Assembly: GCA_023634235.1 (NCBI GenBank)
Contig: JAMKCF010000001.1
Location: forward strand, 15,386,258 to 15,450,257
DNA from: Pisaster brevispinus
Lineage: Eukaryota; Echinodermata; Asteroidea; Forcipulatida; Asteriidae
Direction: 5' to 3'
DNA: 64,000 nt
The notes below the pieces were generated by a model. That model searched no databases. It saw only the letters and a list, made by a program, of their open reading frames with translations, and was not told the origin of the DNA. Position 1 is the stretch's first letter; the number at the start of each line of letters is the position of its first letter. Both the position numbers and the translations under genes were made by a program. This document shows, one piece after another, positions 32,040 to 44,127 of the stretch.

Positions 32040-33720
32040 GTAACACTTTTATTATTATTATTTATTCAGCATTAAAAACACATATGACAATCACAATAAA
32101 TGTATTTAAAAAATATATATAAATATATAAAAACCAGAGCCATATGCCCGGAATTTAAAAAGTTTACTTAAAAACTGTGACCCGAAGGCCTTCAATTCCA
32201 ATAACTCTGGCTACACACACAAGCAATTATATAAAAATATATCAATGTTTAAAAATCTATACAAATTTATCAACAATAGACACGAAAGTACAAAGTGACA
32301 GATGTTAAAACACTCAAAATTGCAAGTCCCCGCTAAACAAAAAGTAAAAGTAAATAAATAAATGAACAAATAAATAAATAAATAAAAAATAATAAAGAAA
32401 TTTCAATAATATCTAACAAAGCAAAAGTAGAAAAAAAATTAGCCCACAACCAGCGGTAAAAAAAACCAAAACTCCAAAAACCCAAACAACAACAATAGCA
32501 AAGAAATAGTCAATATCTATTACTGTGGTCGACAGAGGTGGCATCTTAGGGAATTGATCTATTTATTCAATGACATTTCAACGACGCCAGACCTCAAGGA
32601 TTCTGGTAGCTCACCCCATTCACGAGCAAAAACATTCACTGCAGAGCCGTGAAGTCTTTGAGTGCGAGCTCTAAGATGACAAAACCGCACAGTTTCGGTG
32701 TGTCGACCATTAACCAAGATGCCATGTCTAACAATGTTACAAGTGATACAACCATACAAAGCTTTTATGACATAGGAGGTTAAAAGGAACCTGCGTTGCA
32801 CCGCAAGAGTGGACCAATTTAGAAGAACCAGTCGGTCAGTGTAGTTCATTTCCATTCTTCTTTCTTTTAGGATCACTCTTGTAGCACGACGCTGAACACT
32901 TTCTATTTTATCAATGAGATTATTATTATGAAGATACCACACTGGCTGGCAATATTCTAAAATGGGTAAAACTAAAGCCTTATATAGCGCGAATTTGGCC
33001 TCCTGGCATATGTCCTTGGCAACACTAAATATAAAGCCCAACATAATTCACGTGATCATTCCAAGTCAATTTACTGTTTAAAATAACACCCATATATTTG
33101 TTATTTGAAACAACATCAAGAGGAGAATCATTAATCGTGTACATAGGAACACCAGGATTTCTAGAGCAAGTGATACGCATAACTTTAGTTTTCTTAATAT
33201 TAAGATTCATCCTGTTGTCTACACACCATCTGTGGATTTGACTAAGGTCCTCCTGTAAAATACATTCATCCTGTTGGCAAGATCTAGGTCTAAATAACAA
33301 TGTATCATCTGCAAACAACAGACAGGCAGAAGAAGTGCATGAGGCAAGGTCATTAATAAACAAGTTGAACAAAAGCAACCCTAAGACGCTACCCTAGGGA
33401 ACACCTGATGAAACTGGAAGCCAGGGTGAAAAGCTACCTTTGTACAGTACCCGCTGATAACGACAGCGATAAAGGACTTAATCCACCTCCAAATATTGCC
33501 AGTAATATATTGATGAGCTAGCTTTTGAAGTAAAATATAATGAGGCAGTACATCAAAGGCCTTGGCAAAATCAAGAAACACAGCATCAATCTTGGGCCGA
33601 CAAGTTTTATCAAGAATGGTTAGCCAATTGTTGGTAACGTTCAAAAGCTGAGTCACACAGGATCGCCGTTTAACAAACCCATGCTGTTGAGGAGATAATT
33701 TTGAAAGATTGATAATTTTG
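32040..33720 (-). mobile_element. CR1/jockey-superfamily LINE, 5'-truncated, RT frame broken
   Basis: Minus-strand reverse transcriptase pieces: near 33690 QHGFVKRRSCVTQLL, 33656-33381 with DAVFLDFAKAFDVLPH (first catalytic Asp), 33378-33025 with LLFADDTLLF (catalytic FADD box) and the thumb (NKYMGVILNSKLTW), and 33044-32559 with the C-terminal region (YKALVLPILEYCQPVWY, SVQRRATRVILKERR, WGELPESLRSG, stop near 32560). A CAG-to-TAG stop interrupts the conserved GVPQGSVLG motif near 33395, a shift lies near 33450, and ~8 residues are missing near 33040. An AT-rich 3' UTR with an (ATT)n-type tail ends at ~32040. The endonuclease and ORF1 are absent, consistent with 5' truncation during target-primed insertion. 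Confidence 0.8.
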
Positions 33721-34689
33721 AAAGCTGTAACGAAAGTGATTCGACTTTTGTGTCAGTGTCCGTTCGCCAAGGTGTCATTGTTATGATCGGTCCTGATTGG
33801 TCCAGACTGGCCAATCGTTGCGAACCTTTGGGATACTGTGCATCCCTGCGGTGAAAGTAATTTCACTGTTACGTAACCACTATGTGAGTGAGACAACGGA
33901 GGGCGCTATCCAGGAAGTGTATTGCAGCGTATAAGACATTTTATCGCGGAGAGATAAAATGGATTATACCATAGAGAAAGGATACACACAAAAGTGCGCA
34001 TGCTTAAAAATCATGATAGATATGTTTTTGAAGATTTTTGTTATTTGAAAACTGATGACGTCATTATGAAGTTAGAAAAGTTGTTATCAAAACATAGGTA
34101 TTTAAATATGTGCAAAGTGAAAACAAAGGGTCCATTGTCATTTCATAGTCATACAGAGAAACATTTCCCCATCCTCTTCTTGGCTGCAGATCTTGAAACG
34201 AGCCTTTGAATTACTCACAAGTACAACTATTATGTATGCCACTCACTAAAGTTTATTGATTTTTCAATGGAAATTGATTCATTATTGATTAAATCCGACT
34301 ATGCAAATCATGTTGACATTACACTGACAAATCAATTCAAGAGCAGCTATAAAATCGATAAGAAAAGCCAACTCTGAGTTGAAAGTGAATCTAACCTTTA
34401 TGTCGCGAAAGCCTATCAATCCAATCTTAAAATGGGAATTGAATCTTCACAAAATAAGTACAAACTAATGGAAAGAAACTTTGAAAATAAATGATGATGA
34501 TCAAAAGAAATAAGATTATGCAGCAAGATTATTTAAATGTGCCTATTCTTGAGTTGAAAAAATTTTTGTCCTAAAAACTAAGCAAAAACGGCGAAATAAA
34601 TACAAAGAAGTCAAAAAAGGGGCCAATCTTGATAAAAGGATTATACACAATTTTGGAGTGCTGTAAAGGTCCTGAACGATACAGGTTAG
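33721..34689. other. No gene seen
   Basis: AT-rich spacer with a short GC-richer stretch around 33760-33960. The only open frame (33994-34209) shows no recognisable family and looks like chance. Confidence 0.5.
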
Positions 34690-35800
34690 TTTTTTCACCC
34701 TTCAACACACATACCGCCCGCAAACGCCTTTAAACAGTTTGACAGGTTGTATTTTTAGTTGTAAACATGCGAATTTTACTTATTTTATCGGCAAGTTTGT
34801 TTTCGTTTCTAGACAACCACTCCGGCAGGAGAATGCAGTGAAGTTTCCTTGACAAAGTATATATAGACAGTGCTACTTCTTGTAGGTCAGGTTTAACACT
34901 ACCGCATGTGATAATTTTAGGCACATTGGAATTGTCGGTAAACCACTTGATTGTTTTGTTGGTTACCAGGTTTTGTAACTGGAGAAGCAAATTTCGAACT
35001 GCTGCAAGCTCGCGCAAAGTGGAACTTTTGGTCTTTTCTTCTTGAGACCAAGTGCCATGAAACTGGAGATTAGACTGATTTTCAAGATAACCGCCATAAC
35101 CTGTGCCACTGGCATCCGAGTAAATTGTCAGTGACAGGACAAGCCGTTATCTTATGGAAAATCCATTGAGAGAGTGTATGTTTTTGGCCCAGAACTCGAG
35201 TTCAGATACAGTGTCATCCTGCAACTTAAGAGTTTGGTACCAGGAGGTTCTTGATTCTATTGCTCTGTAGGAGTTGCGAGTCCTTAATCTCGATATAGGG
35301 CCAAGGGCTAATGACATGGACATAATCTGACCCGTGAAACAAGCTAACTGTTTTACTGGTACGGCGCTTTTTTATGATGGTTTGAGAGCAAGGTTGAAAT
35401 GGTCGCCAATGGTTTGAACACAGGATTCTAACAGAAATGTTTCCCGCGTTTTCCCCAAACCTAACAAGAGGTTTCAACACGGGATCCTCACAAAACGGTT
35501 CCCGCCTGTTTCCAACCAATAAACCACACTGCAAACCACACCCATACATTGGACTCTGGCTACCGCCTTTGTTTACACGAAAACCTTCTGAAACTGTTAA
35601 GGGATTACAGCAATATGGTGGGGAGTTTAACTCTACAATACGTTGCTTCGCAATTAAATCAGCAATTGCGGTCTCAACAAATTGAGGGTGATTCAAACTT
35701 GATTTGTTATTTGTCAAAAAACAGGCGGTGGGTTTGAATAAATTGGAATTTTATAACCCGACTGTATAACGTCCAGTATAGAAGGACTTGCGCTGAAAAT
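34690..35800 (-). pseudogene. DIRS1-like RT/RNase H remnant
   Basis: Minus strand. The start of RT is read at 35790-35580 (LDVIQSGYKIP; HPQFVETAIADLIAKQRIVE, SPPYCCNPLTVSEGF). The RT catalytic core with its YxDD box is missing. The frame resumes near 35330-35160 in the post-RT segment (SLALGPISRLRTRNSY, LEFWAKNIHSLNG) and then RNase H: IYSDASGTGYGGYLENQ, STLRELAAVRNLLLQLQ and WFTDNSNVPKIITCGSVKP, with the Asp, Glu and Asp of the active site present, then LSRNENKLADKISK. Frame changes are needed near 35580, 35330 and 35030. No recombinase follows, so the 3' half of the element is gone. Confidence 0.75.
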
Positions 35801-36550
35801 GTTTTGCCAATAAGGCAAACAAGGTTTAAATTTACTTTCACTCCAGGGGGTGCATGTTTGTAGTTCTCTCTTTCTGTCGACTCCCAATCTCTAGTTTCCC
35901 GAAGTGTCGTTGAGTCCGGTGGCAGTGGGTTGAAACTTCCGGGGCGGATGTCTAAGTGCTCACAGGGAAGTTCGGACGTTTGTTCGGACGTTCCCGGCGA
36001 TACCGCATTGGAAGCATGTGCGGTTGTCTGCTCTGTAGGGGCTGTACTGGTTGCTGAAGAAAGGACAAAAGGAATAAGGAGCTGAAGGTGTGCGGTGGAG
36101 CCCGCCCTTGACTTTTGATTTCTTTGAGTTTTCGGCTTTCTTGGTTGCTGCAGACTTCTCCGCCTTCTTGAGTCTCTTTTCGTCGTTTGAGTCATCAGCG
36201 AGCTCGTCGGTGACATACTCCTTTACTGTTGCCCAGTCCTGCGTGGAGCGGTCTGCTACTTAAGCTTTTGGCGCTGCTTGATTAGCTCCAAAATGTTGGT
36301 AACCAGCTGTATCCCCGAGTCAACGTCTCCGAGTCTCAAAGATTGCAATGGCAGACTCGGCTAGGGCGACGAGTTTTTCTGTGTGCCGAAACTGGTCCTT
36401 GTTGCAAACACTTTTAAATTCGTACTGAGTTTCTGCGGAAGTACGTTGCTTCTTAATTGCTGATTCACTTTTGTATCGATAGAGTTCGACAACGTTTGAA
36501 TTGCCGAGAGTTATTGCCTTGGTTAGAAGCTTCTACATTCATGGTTGCAA
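35800..36550 (-). pseudogene. DIRS1-like Gag remnant
   Basis: Pieces on the minus strand match the Gag/ORF1 of DIRS1-like elements: an N-terminal region near 36540-36240 with several stops, WATVKEYVTDELADDSNDEK near 36230-36175, a Lys/Ala-rich linker, and a degraded zinc knuckle CFQCGIAGNVR near 36020 in which the usual His is Asn. It continues toward the RT start with a frame change near 35880. It is distinct from the DIRS1-like element at 25935-27811, whose Gag it does not overlap in content. Confidence 0.6.
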
Positions 36551-37063
36551 GATGATAACAGTTGTACTTGTGCAGAAAAAACGGAAGGGGTTAGCGAGGT
36601 TAAGTTGCTCCACCTGTCGTTCAATAACGAAAAGAAAAGTAACGTGCTAATGGGTTAAACAACTGTATAATTCAAGCAAGTGTGAGGGACTCGAGAGTAT
36701 TCATGGGTAAGCCAGTTTGTGTTTTTAGTCGATCCTCGTAAGACATTGCACCTCTGTTGCCTAAGGAACATCCTCGTAGTTCGAAGTTTTGCTGGACAAA
36801 AGCATTTAGGGATCGCTACCCCGCCATTTGCCAAATGAAACCCATAGTCTTATTGCCTTGGATACTACACAGTCAGTGCGCAGCGTGTTAGATAATGAGG
36901 CCGAAACCCAGATTTCATTTGCAGCGGCACAGTGGTCTCGGACCCTTCGAGATTTCGCGTGAATGCGCGAGCGTTCGGAGACGACCCTGCACAATTGGCT
37001 ACAGGTCCCAGCTAGAGGGCAGTGTTGGGTCAACATGGAGTGGTAAGTGATCTTGAAGGATGT
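36551..37063. other. No gene seen
   Basis: Non-coding spacer upstream of the DIRS1-like remnant; the element's 5' terminus is not identified. Confidence 0.45.
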
Positions 37064-37200
37064 CGGACACTTCGTACCTTTGCCACTTCGTACCCTGGAC
37101 ACTTCGTACCTTCGGGACACTTCGTACCGTAACCAAATTGGTCACTTCGTACCGCGGGCGGGGTACGAAGTGACCATAAGCTGAGTCACTTTGTACCTTC
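37064..37200. repeat. CACTTCGTACC repeat cluster with a 15-bp hairpin
   Basis: The 11-mer CACTTCGTACC or a one-base variant occurs six times in ~130 bp. One copy (TGGTCACTTCGTACC, 37139-37153) is followed after 8 nt by its exact reverse complement (37162-37176). The spacing is irregular (about 15-36 bp), unlike a simple minisatellite. Confidence 0.85.
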
Positions 37201-37881
37201 AGAACATTTTCATCGTAGAATAAATCACTTTTATACCTGATTTTAGGTACCAAATACATGTGAATCTTAGTCTGAAATGGGGGTAAAGTTTCACACTTTT
37301 TGTTGATTAGCTTTACATTTAGGGTGCACCTGACTGTTTCGAGCACGATTGAGACAAACGGAGTCCATATTCTGATAAACGAAGGATCGTTCTTTCGTTA
37401 CGTTCTACATACACTTCTGCAGGTTTAGCCGTTAATTTTTTTTTTCGGTGCAAACACTTACAAAAATCGTTATTTGTGCCGTATCGTTTTAGCTTACGTG
37501 ACGTCATCATCAAATGGCGGGAGAAAAAGGCCTTGTGTTTTTTACTTGTTCTTACGACGCTATTTATTTTGTCATGTTTTTTGATGATCTTCGTGACAAA
37601 AATGATGAAATTTTGTCATGAAAATTTCATTGAAACATATTACTAAACAGTACTTCTTAACAGCAACATGAATGAACTTTTAAAAAAACATGGTGGTTTG
37701 ATGCAGGATGGGAACATGGAATCATTATGGGTTTTCTCTACATTACAACTGCATGGGTACATTGATGACTTCCTTGTCATCAGGTCATGCTTGGTGTTAC
37801 TGTTATATTGTTGAGACTATAAGGGTGTATGGTTACGATTGACTATTCTTACTTTACTTCTGTGGCTTGGTGATAACTGCA
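37201..37881. other. No gene seen
   Basis: AT-rich sequence between the CACTTCGTACC cluster and the MITE, without coding or repeat structure that I recognise. Confidence 0.45.
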
Positions 37882-38037
37882 GCCGATTTCACGAAACGCT
37901 AGGATTAATCCTATCTCGAGCTAGGACGAGTAACTTAGGATTAATCTTAAGGTTTACATGTTACAGTGCAAGGCTGGGACTCGTCCTAAGTCCTAAGATT
38001 AATCCTAAGTTAGGAAGAGTTTGGTGAAATCGACGGC
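37882..38037. mobile_element. MITE with GATTTCAC termini and TTAATCCTA arms
   Basis: The left end GCCGATTTCACGAAACGCTA and the right end (reverse complement GCCGTCGATTTCACCAAACT) form terminal inverted repeats. Internal words AGGATTAATCCT and TAAGATTAATCCTAAG are palindromic. At ~156 bp this is a typical MITE; the GATTTCAC core is shared with 14418-14566. Confidence 0.7.
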
Positions 38038-39065
38038 TGGCCTCCTGTTGATGATGTTGCGCTAGTCTGTTACTCTCCAGTCAAATAAGTATGATTTTTA
38101 TTATATTTACAATACTTAAGTTTACACCTACGAGACTATATCTATAAGCCTTAAAGGTGCCCTCTAGCCAAAAGGTTGCTGTCTAGGAGTAGTTTACTGC
38201 CAATTCAGTTCCCAGTCAGCCTTTGGACGACCTTCTAAACGCTAAATAAAATAACTAGCTAGGCTATTGCTAGAGGTCTAGCTTGTCCCTCTTGAAAGCT
38301 TGAGAAGAGTGAGAGCCTCTTTTTGTCTCCATGGGTTTTTATATGCCTATGTACACTAATTAAAGGATTAGGGGCTACTCTATGAATACACAAAAGAAGT
38401 TAACTAAATTCCTTTATATTATACTCGGGGTTTTTTGGCTCTTCCTAGCTAAGGTCGAGAGTCCATTGTGACTATTCACAGTTGACATTCCAAGAACAGT
38501 TACACAAGATGGAAACCCTATATTATGACCCAGACATCGGTACACTTCAGTACAAAAAATTGTCCAAACGTTTATAAAAATGGCCAAGCATGTTAACATA
38601 CCTCTTCTGGGCTAGGATACATTTCAACGTCAACAGAAGTACAAATTTCCGATAATGTTGTCTTAAATGAGCTCCCTTTCCAAAGAGGGCGCAATTCAAG
38701 TCAAAAGTAAAGTGCGCCCTCTTGTGGTATGAATAACGTTCTGCATTTTACGTTCTTCCGGCGACGACGCTTTCGGATCAGTTGTAATCAAGTTGATGAA
38801 TAAAGGCGAAACTTAATTCGATTTCAGAATTTATGGTTTTAAAATTTATTTTTGTAAGATTTTCCAAATATTTTTTCTTAGTTCTGCATAAGGAAGAATT
38901 TTATAATTGTGTCCTGTGTGTTTGTTTTAATGTTATGTTTAGTTTGACAGACGCTCGAATATTTTCCGTTACCGTATCAATTTTTCAACAAATCTTAATC
39001 AAGTTATAATAAAATTATACGTTACCATGTAATGTATTTAGGCATGCTGTTTCAGCAATTAGTGA
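38038..39065. other. Spacer with a small AGAGGGCGCA inverted repeat
   Basis: No gene is recognised. AGAGGGCGCA (38684-38693) pairs with TGCGCCCTCT (38713-38722). I looked here for a RAG2-like kelch/PHD gene converging on the RAG1-like gene and saw none. Confidence 0.5.
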
Positions 39066-41577
39066 CTAACACCGGAAGAAATTGAAGAGTTCATCTTTAG
39101 TTTGCAGTTGGCCTAAATCTGCCTTTTTCTGGGGACATGAACGGACGTGGTGGTCGTTATCACAATAGGAGCACTTGTTCACATGGCGAAATGCACGAAT
39201 TACTGGATCAGACTTTAGCCAGAGACGATGGAAACATCAACAAGATTGTCCTCCTGGGTAGTTTTCCGGGAGAGCTGTTCCCGGTATTTGCGAATGTTTT
39301 TGTTATTGTTCTCTAGGGCCTCCTCTGAAAGTGTTCCTAAGCCGTGGCTTCTGTTTGCTGCGATCAACTCAGCGCTGTGTGCGAGTACCTGGTGCACGGA
39401 GGGGGTAAATCTGAAGTTTGGAAACAGTTCCAGGAACATCCTGCTTGTTTCTTTGCATAGTGTATCCAATTTGTCAGAGTTCACAAAGTCTGTACATGAC
39501 ACGAGACGGAGAATAAATGACATGTTTGATACAATATCTGGAAGTCGCTGTCTGTCTCCATCCTTATCAGGGACGCATTCTAGGAGAACTTGGCGTGAGG
39601 TGTTTTCGTGAATCAAGCGCCTGCAGATTGGTCCTGTCGTGGAAGTTCCACCTTTGCCAATTGGGTCAGGTTCATCTACCCGTATTCCGGTTTTGTCATG
39701 TACATATGATTTCACTTTATCTTTAGCTCTCTTGATTTTTTTCCTCATTTCGGAAGTTTTCCGTCCATCTTCTCACACCGGCAGCTAAGTGATAAATTAT
39801 CTTCAAGATCCAGTCCATTGTGCGCAGTGTTGCGTGTAGTATTGGAAATACCCGGATCTCACACGTAGTAATTGGTTTTTGAGTGAGTCCTAATCGCCGA
39901 TCGTAGTCGCCGGGTTTGCTCTTAACTTTTGTTTCCTCCTCAAGATCTTGGAAAATGTTTCTCAGAACTTCATTGCTTACTTCTCCAATTTGGAAGCCCT
40001 CGTCAATACGTTCCAGATTGTGACTTTCTTCTCTGGATGCTGGACAAAGGAGGCAATATGCCCCTCCTCTTCCAGTCAACAGTTTTATCATTTTCCCATC
40101 AACCATTGTCAGACTGAATTCAAACAGGAAATGATATATTCTTCCAGCGATACTGACTTCGATGCCACTAGTAGACAGAGCTGTCTTTTCTGCTTCAATG
40201 AAAGGAATTACTGATTCGAGGAGCTCTCTGTCCTCCTTGCCCCTGATAAGGAATAGAGGCACGGCAGCTTCATGGCTATTTGAAGCATTCTCTTTCCACA
40301 CTGTCGACCCTCCTGTTGTCAATTAAATAATAATTCACCGATAACACTAACCTCAAACTATACAATAATCGGAATAATAACCCTATAAAAACATATCCTG
40401 CAACTGAAGTTTTTAATTTTTTGTTTTGTATGTATAAAAACATGATTTCATAAGAATATTAAATTTTATCATCTTATTTAAATTATTTGAAATATAAGTT
40501 TTGTAATTTTAAATAGAAGTTGAATACAGTATAGAAATGTAGAACGATATAAAACCTGGAGCTTGTGATGAACTTCCTGCCGCACTGCAATCTTCTTTTG
40601 TGATTTCAAGAAATTTAAACATGTACAGAAGCATGCTATATGTATTAACTTGACCCCTTTGGTGATAAATAGAATGGCGCCCTGAACCATCTAGTCCATC
40701 CTTGCATATTACTTTGTAATGTCCTGGTAGAATTCGGGATTAGCCTCAATTAATCTGGTCACATGTTTAGCGCAAGATTGCTTCAGCGAAGCTGTTACAC
40801 CTTCATACTCCCCCAGGCAATAACGGCTCAGTTTGGGCGTAATAGCACATTTCTTCTCCATTAACTTGTAATGTGCAGGAAGTGTAATATGTTCCTTCAT
40901 GTCCCGTCTGAGATTGGTATAACCCGTCCTCCCTAAATTGTAAGTTGAAAGGAAGTAAAGGCCTTTGTCTTCTGATACTTCATAACTACCGATGATGCAG
41001 TAAACAGCCTCATTCCCACATCAGCTATTTTTCTATTGTTGATGTAATTCACTTTGTGCATGAGAAATCCAAGTAACTGAGTTGGGGAAACACCATTTTC
41101 CTCCGCTTCTTTTCTTAATTCTGCTAATATTGCACTCGCCCATCTGAATTGCTGACGTGGGCCCACTTCGTCTAAGGGATTAATTTTTGGGCGATCAAAC
41201 CCAGTGTCTTGAACTTTAGTTTGAGATCCTTCTGACAAAGTCGATAAATTCATACCCTCCACGACAGTCATTGAAGAAGTGTCTGGTAGGTTTTCATGAG
41301 ACGTCCTTATCTCATAAATTACAAAGGGTTCGTCTAAGAAAGTCTCCTTGGTTTTTGAGTGATACGTCGGGGATTTACTGAACTTCACAAAGTTGTCTCT
41401 CAATGTCCTTACCCGTCGTGAAATTTTCGCCTCTGTAAAATGTTCATGTAGATTGTAGTCACTTATTATTTATCTGGCCACTGTTATAAAGCTTGGCTTC
41501 TTGCGGCCGACCCATCTCCCTTTCATGTATTTATCAAAGATCTCCCGATTGGAAGGTGGGTTTTCGGACTGATCCAT
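39066..41577 (-). pseudogene. RAG1-like / Transib-family DDE transposase, frameshifted
   Basis: Minus strand from ATG 41577 (MDQSENPPSNREIFDKYMKG). An in-frame TAA lies near 41470, then the 41403-40933 frame (RQQFRWASAILAELRKEAEE). After a shift near 40980 comes LGRTGYTNLRRDM and LPAHYKLMEKK. After a shift near 40710 comes KDGLDGSGRHSIYHQ with the first catalytic Asp. A GT-AG intron (about 40560-40312) precedes the next exon: TVWKENASNSHEAAVPLFL, LTMVDGKMIKLLT (second Asp) and GGAYCLLCPAS. A shift near 39740 leads to RFTPSVHQVLAHSAELI and GTLSEEALENNNKNIRKYR (catalytic Glu). After one more shift near 39230 the frame runs RLWLKSDPVIRAF and CSYCDNDHHVRSC to a TAG at 39066. The order and spacing match the RAG1 core; the terminal Cys/His motif resembles the zinc tail reported for invertebrate RAG1-like transposases. 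Confidence 0.75.
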
Positions 41578-44127
41578 CTGTAACTGCGACAGCTATTTGA
41601 AATAGAACAGAAGAAATACGAAGTTAATACTAACAGTAACCAGGACAGAGTCGTTAAAGAAACAATAGAAAAATTGCCAGGCTGCAATCAGAGCTATCAC
41701 AGCCGGCCGCTTTAATTAGAATGATCGCCAGCACTCCAGCCCGAAAAAACTAACCCCCAAAACTAAACGAAAAAACAACGTCTGGTTTACATCCTAAGCC
41801 TAGATTTATGCGAACGACAGGTTCAACTAGGAGTTTATTATTAAACAATATTAACAAAGATATCCTTGAAAGTGTACAGGCTTGGAAAATCAACTCTGGC
41901 AGTTTGCCCATACTGAGTATTTTGTGTATTTCTTTTTAGCGTTACTTGTGAAGTTACGTTTGCAAACTTGTTTTACTTAGCTCAATATTTCTACATTTAT
42001 TAAAATGCTCATCATCAAGTCAACCTAACCTACATTATCTATACAAACACTATCAACAGTTAATATTCTTACCTTGCTGGAGATTGAGAATTAATGCACA
42101 CGCAGTCCAAAAGTTATCTAGTCACGAACGTTGACCGCTCCGATAGACAAGCTGCTCCACTGATGATTTGCTGCATCGCATTGACTATTTTAAGTCAACA
42201 GAGGGCGCTATTTTTCCCGCGCGTAAACGACGTTTTTTGTTAAAAATAGCGTTCTGAAAAATCTCATTTTCGGGAGTAAAACCTCATTGTCGCTAATTTG
42301 ACGTGAATTTCTAACCACCACGAGTGGTTACTCTATCAATCTATGACGCAGTGCTGGCATTTCATCTAGGCCGTTAATGGCTTTTTTTGAAAATGTGTGA
42401 CGATTTTGTTCTTCAAATTGTACTATTTTGGGACATTTTAGTCGAAGATTTCAAAGCATTTTCGTAGTATCATCAAAATTTGGTCCATATTTTATTTTCT
42501 ACAGTTCAAAAGGTTACTTATAAAGGTAATTTATAGACAATATTTTTTTTTCTCAAATAATTTTTAATATGCCTTCACAGATACTTTTTAAATTATTAGG
42601 ATGTGTGATTTTTACTGTTTAAACTTATGTCATTTTATACATACTAACTGCAATTCCTTAAAAACAGGGTAATACATTTCAAAAATGTGTTTTTCTTCTA
42701 AACAACAGTTCTTCATGTTCAAGTAAACAAATATATGTAATTATCTCAGAAAAAAAAATCGGACCCGATGTCTAGGTCTTAAACCACTGTGCAGTCTCTT
42801 CATTCAGGCACTGATATTTACGACATGTGCTTGGCAGCTGTTAATGGAATTTCACTACAAGACTTTGTGAATTGTGGCTTAATTAAGACTAGTCTACTGA
42901 CAATGCAAAAGCTCAGAATATATATTTTTAATTACCTTAAACTATATTAAATATCTGTTGGCACGATGTTGAGAAAAAAATGAATAATAATGAGTTCCAA
43001 TTTTATCAAATGGTTAATACTTTTTTCACATTCATAATACTGTTTTTTCATCATGTTAATATTTTAGACAGTCTTAGTTAAGTCTTAACATACGTTAGGC
43101 TTTTGTCAAACATGTCATGAGATAAATTTCACACAGACGAAAATATTTCACTGGGGGATGGCAATTTATTGGTACCAATTGTAGTCCACGTCAGTCCTCT
43201 GTCTGTGTAAACCATTTCTGAAAAGTGTTGGTCTTTTTTGGAAGCTGTACTCATGCCTTTAATGTTAGCGGCCTTCGTAAATATGTGTTGCCTAGTAGTA
43301 GTACCAAGTGGCGAAAAAGGGAAGAGACTTTAGAGACTAACTTAAACCACATTTTATAAGCTTGTGTGACATGGGGTGAGGAAAAACAACATCATCACAA
43401 AAAGACTGGTGGTAGCACTAGCAGTCAAGCATACTAGAATAAACAAAGGGTGGGGAAAGAGTGTGTAAACATGATGGTCCCTATTCAGCCCTATTTCAAT
43501 ACAGTGTCAGGACTATATTTTGTTCTGCTGTTTACCAGTCCATCCTAGTTTTGAATTACCTTCCTCAAGCCACCAACATGGTGAGAAATAAGGGAGATTT
43601 AGTGTTAGGGTTGTGTGTCTGTTCATGGTACATATACATGTATATCCTCCAACAGATAAAGGTTGGGGCATAGTATTAGATACATTGAATAATCCATTGT
43701 TTGGTCCAATTTGTTCAGTACTGGAAAATAGTGTGGGGCAAATTGGCATCAAAAGCATTCACTCATTGTGGCATTGAATATGTTAGAAATGGTGCACCAT
43801 GGTGATTATTTAAACAGTTGGACCATTTCGGTTTAAAAAGGCAAAGATTTCCATTTTCCCCCACTTTTCCACTTTTTATTTTATGCTTATGTTTAATCAA
43901 AAATATTGTCAACTGCTCAAATTACATTATAATTTATGGAAAAACGAAACATTTGTGTTTGATACATCATATTACCATATTTTATTACTTATGATGTTTT
44001 GATTCGGTCATTCTACTTGAACACCTTTTTTCTTTCGCCACTTCGTTTTGTATGCTTTGTTTATTATTTTTAACTTCTTAAAATTGGGCGTAGTTTTAAA
44101 TCTTTGTATTCTAACTTTCCATTACAG
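41578..44127. other. No gene recognised; 5' flank of the RAG1-like gene
   Basis: A likely first intron acceptor (GCTGTCGCAG) lies just upstream of the RAG1-like ATG, so a non-coding first exon may be in 41.6-42.2 kb. The rest is AT-rich, and the frames at 43461-43758 show no family resemblance. No CACWGTG-type terminal repeat could be paired across the gene. Confidence 0.5.

Noticed and set aside
36928..42791. CACAGTG at 36928 and CACTGTG at 42785 as recombination-signal-like ends of the RAG1-like element
   Set aside because: No matching 5-bp target duplication, no extended terminal similarity, and 7-mers of this kind are expected several times by chance in 64 kb.
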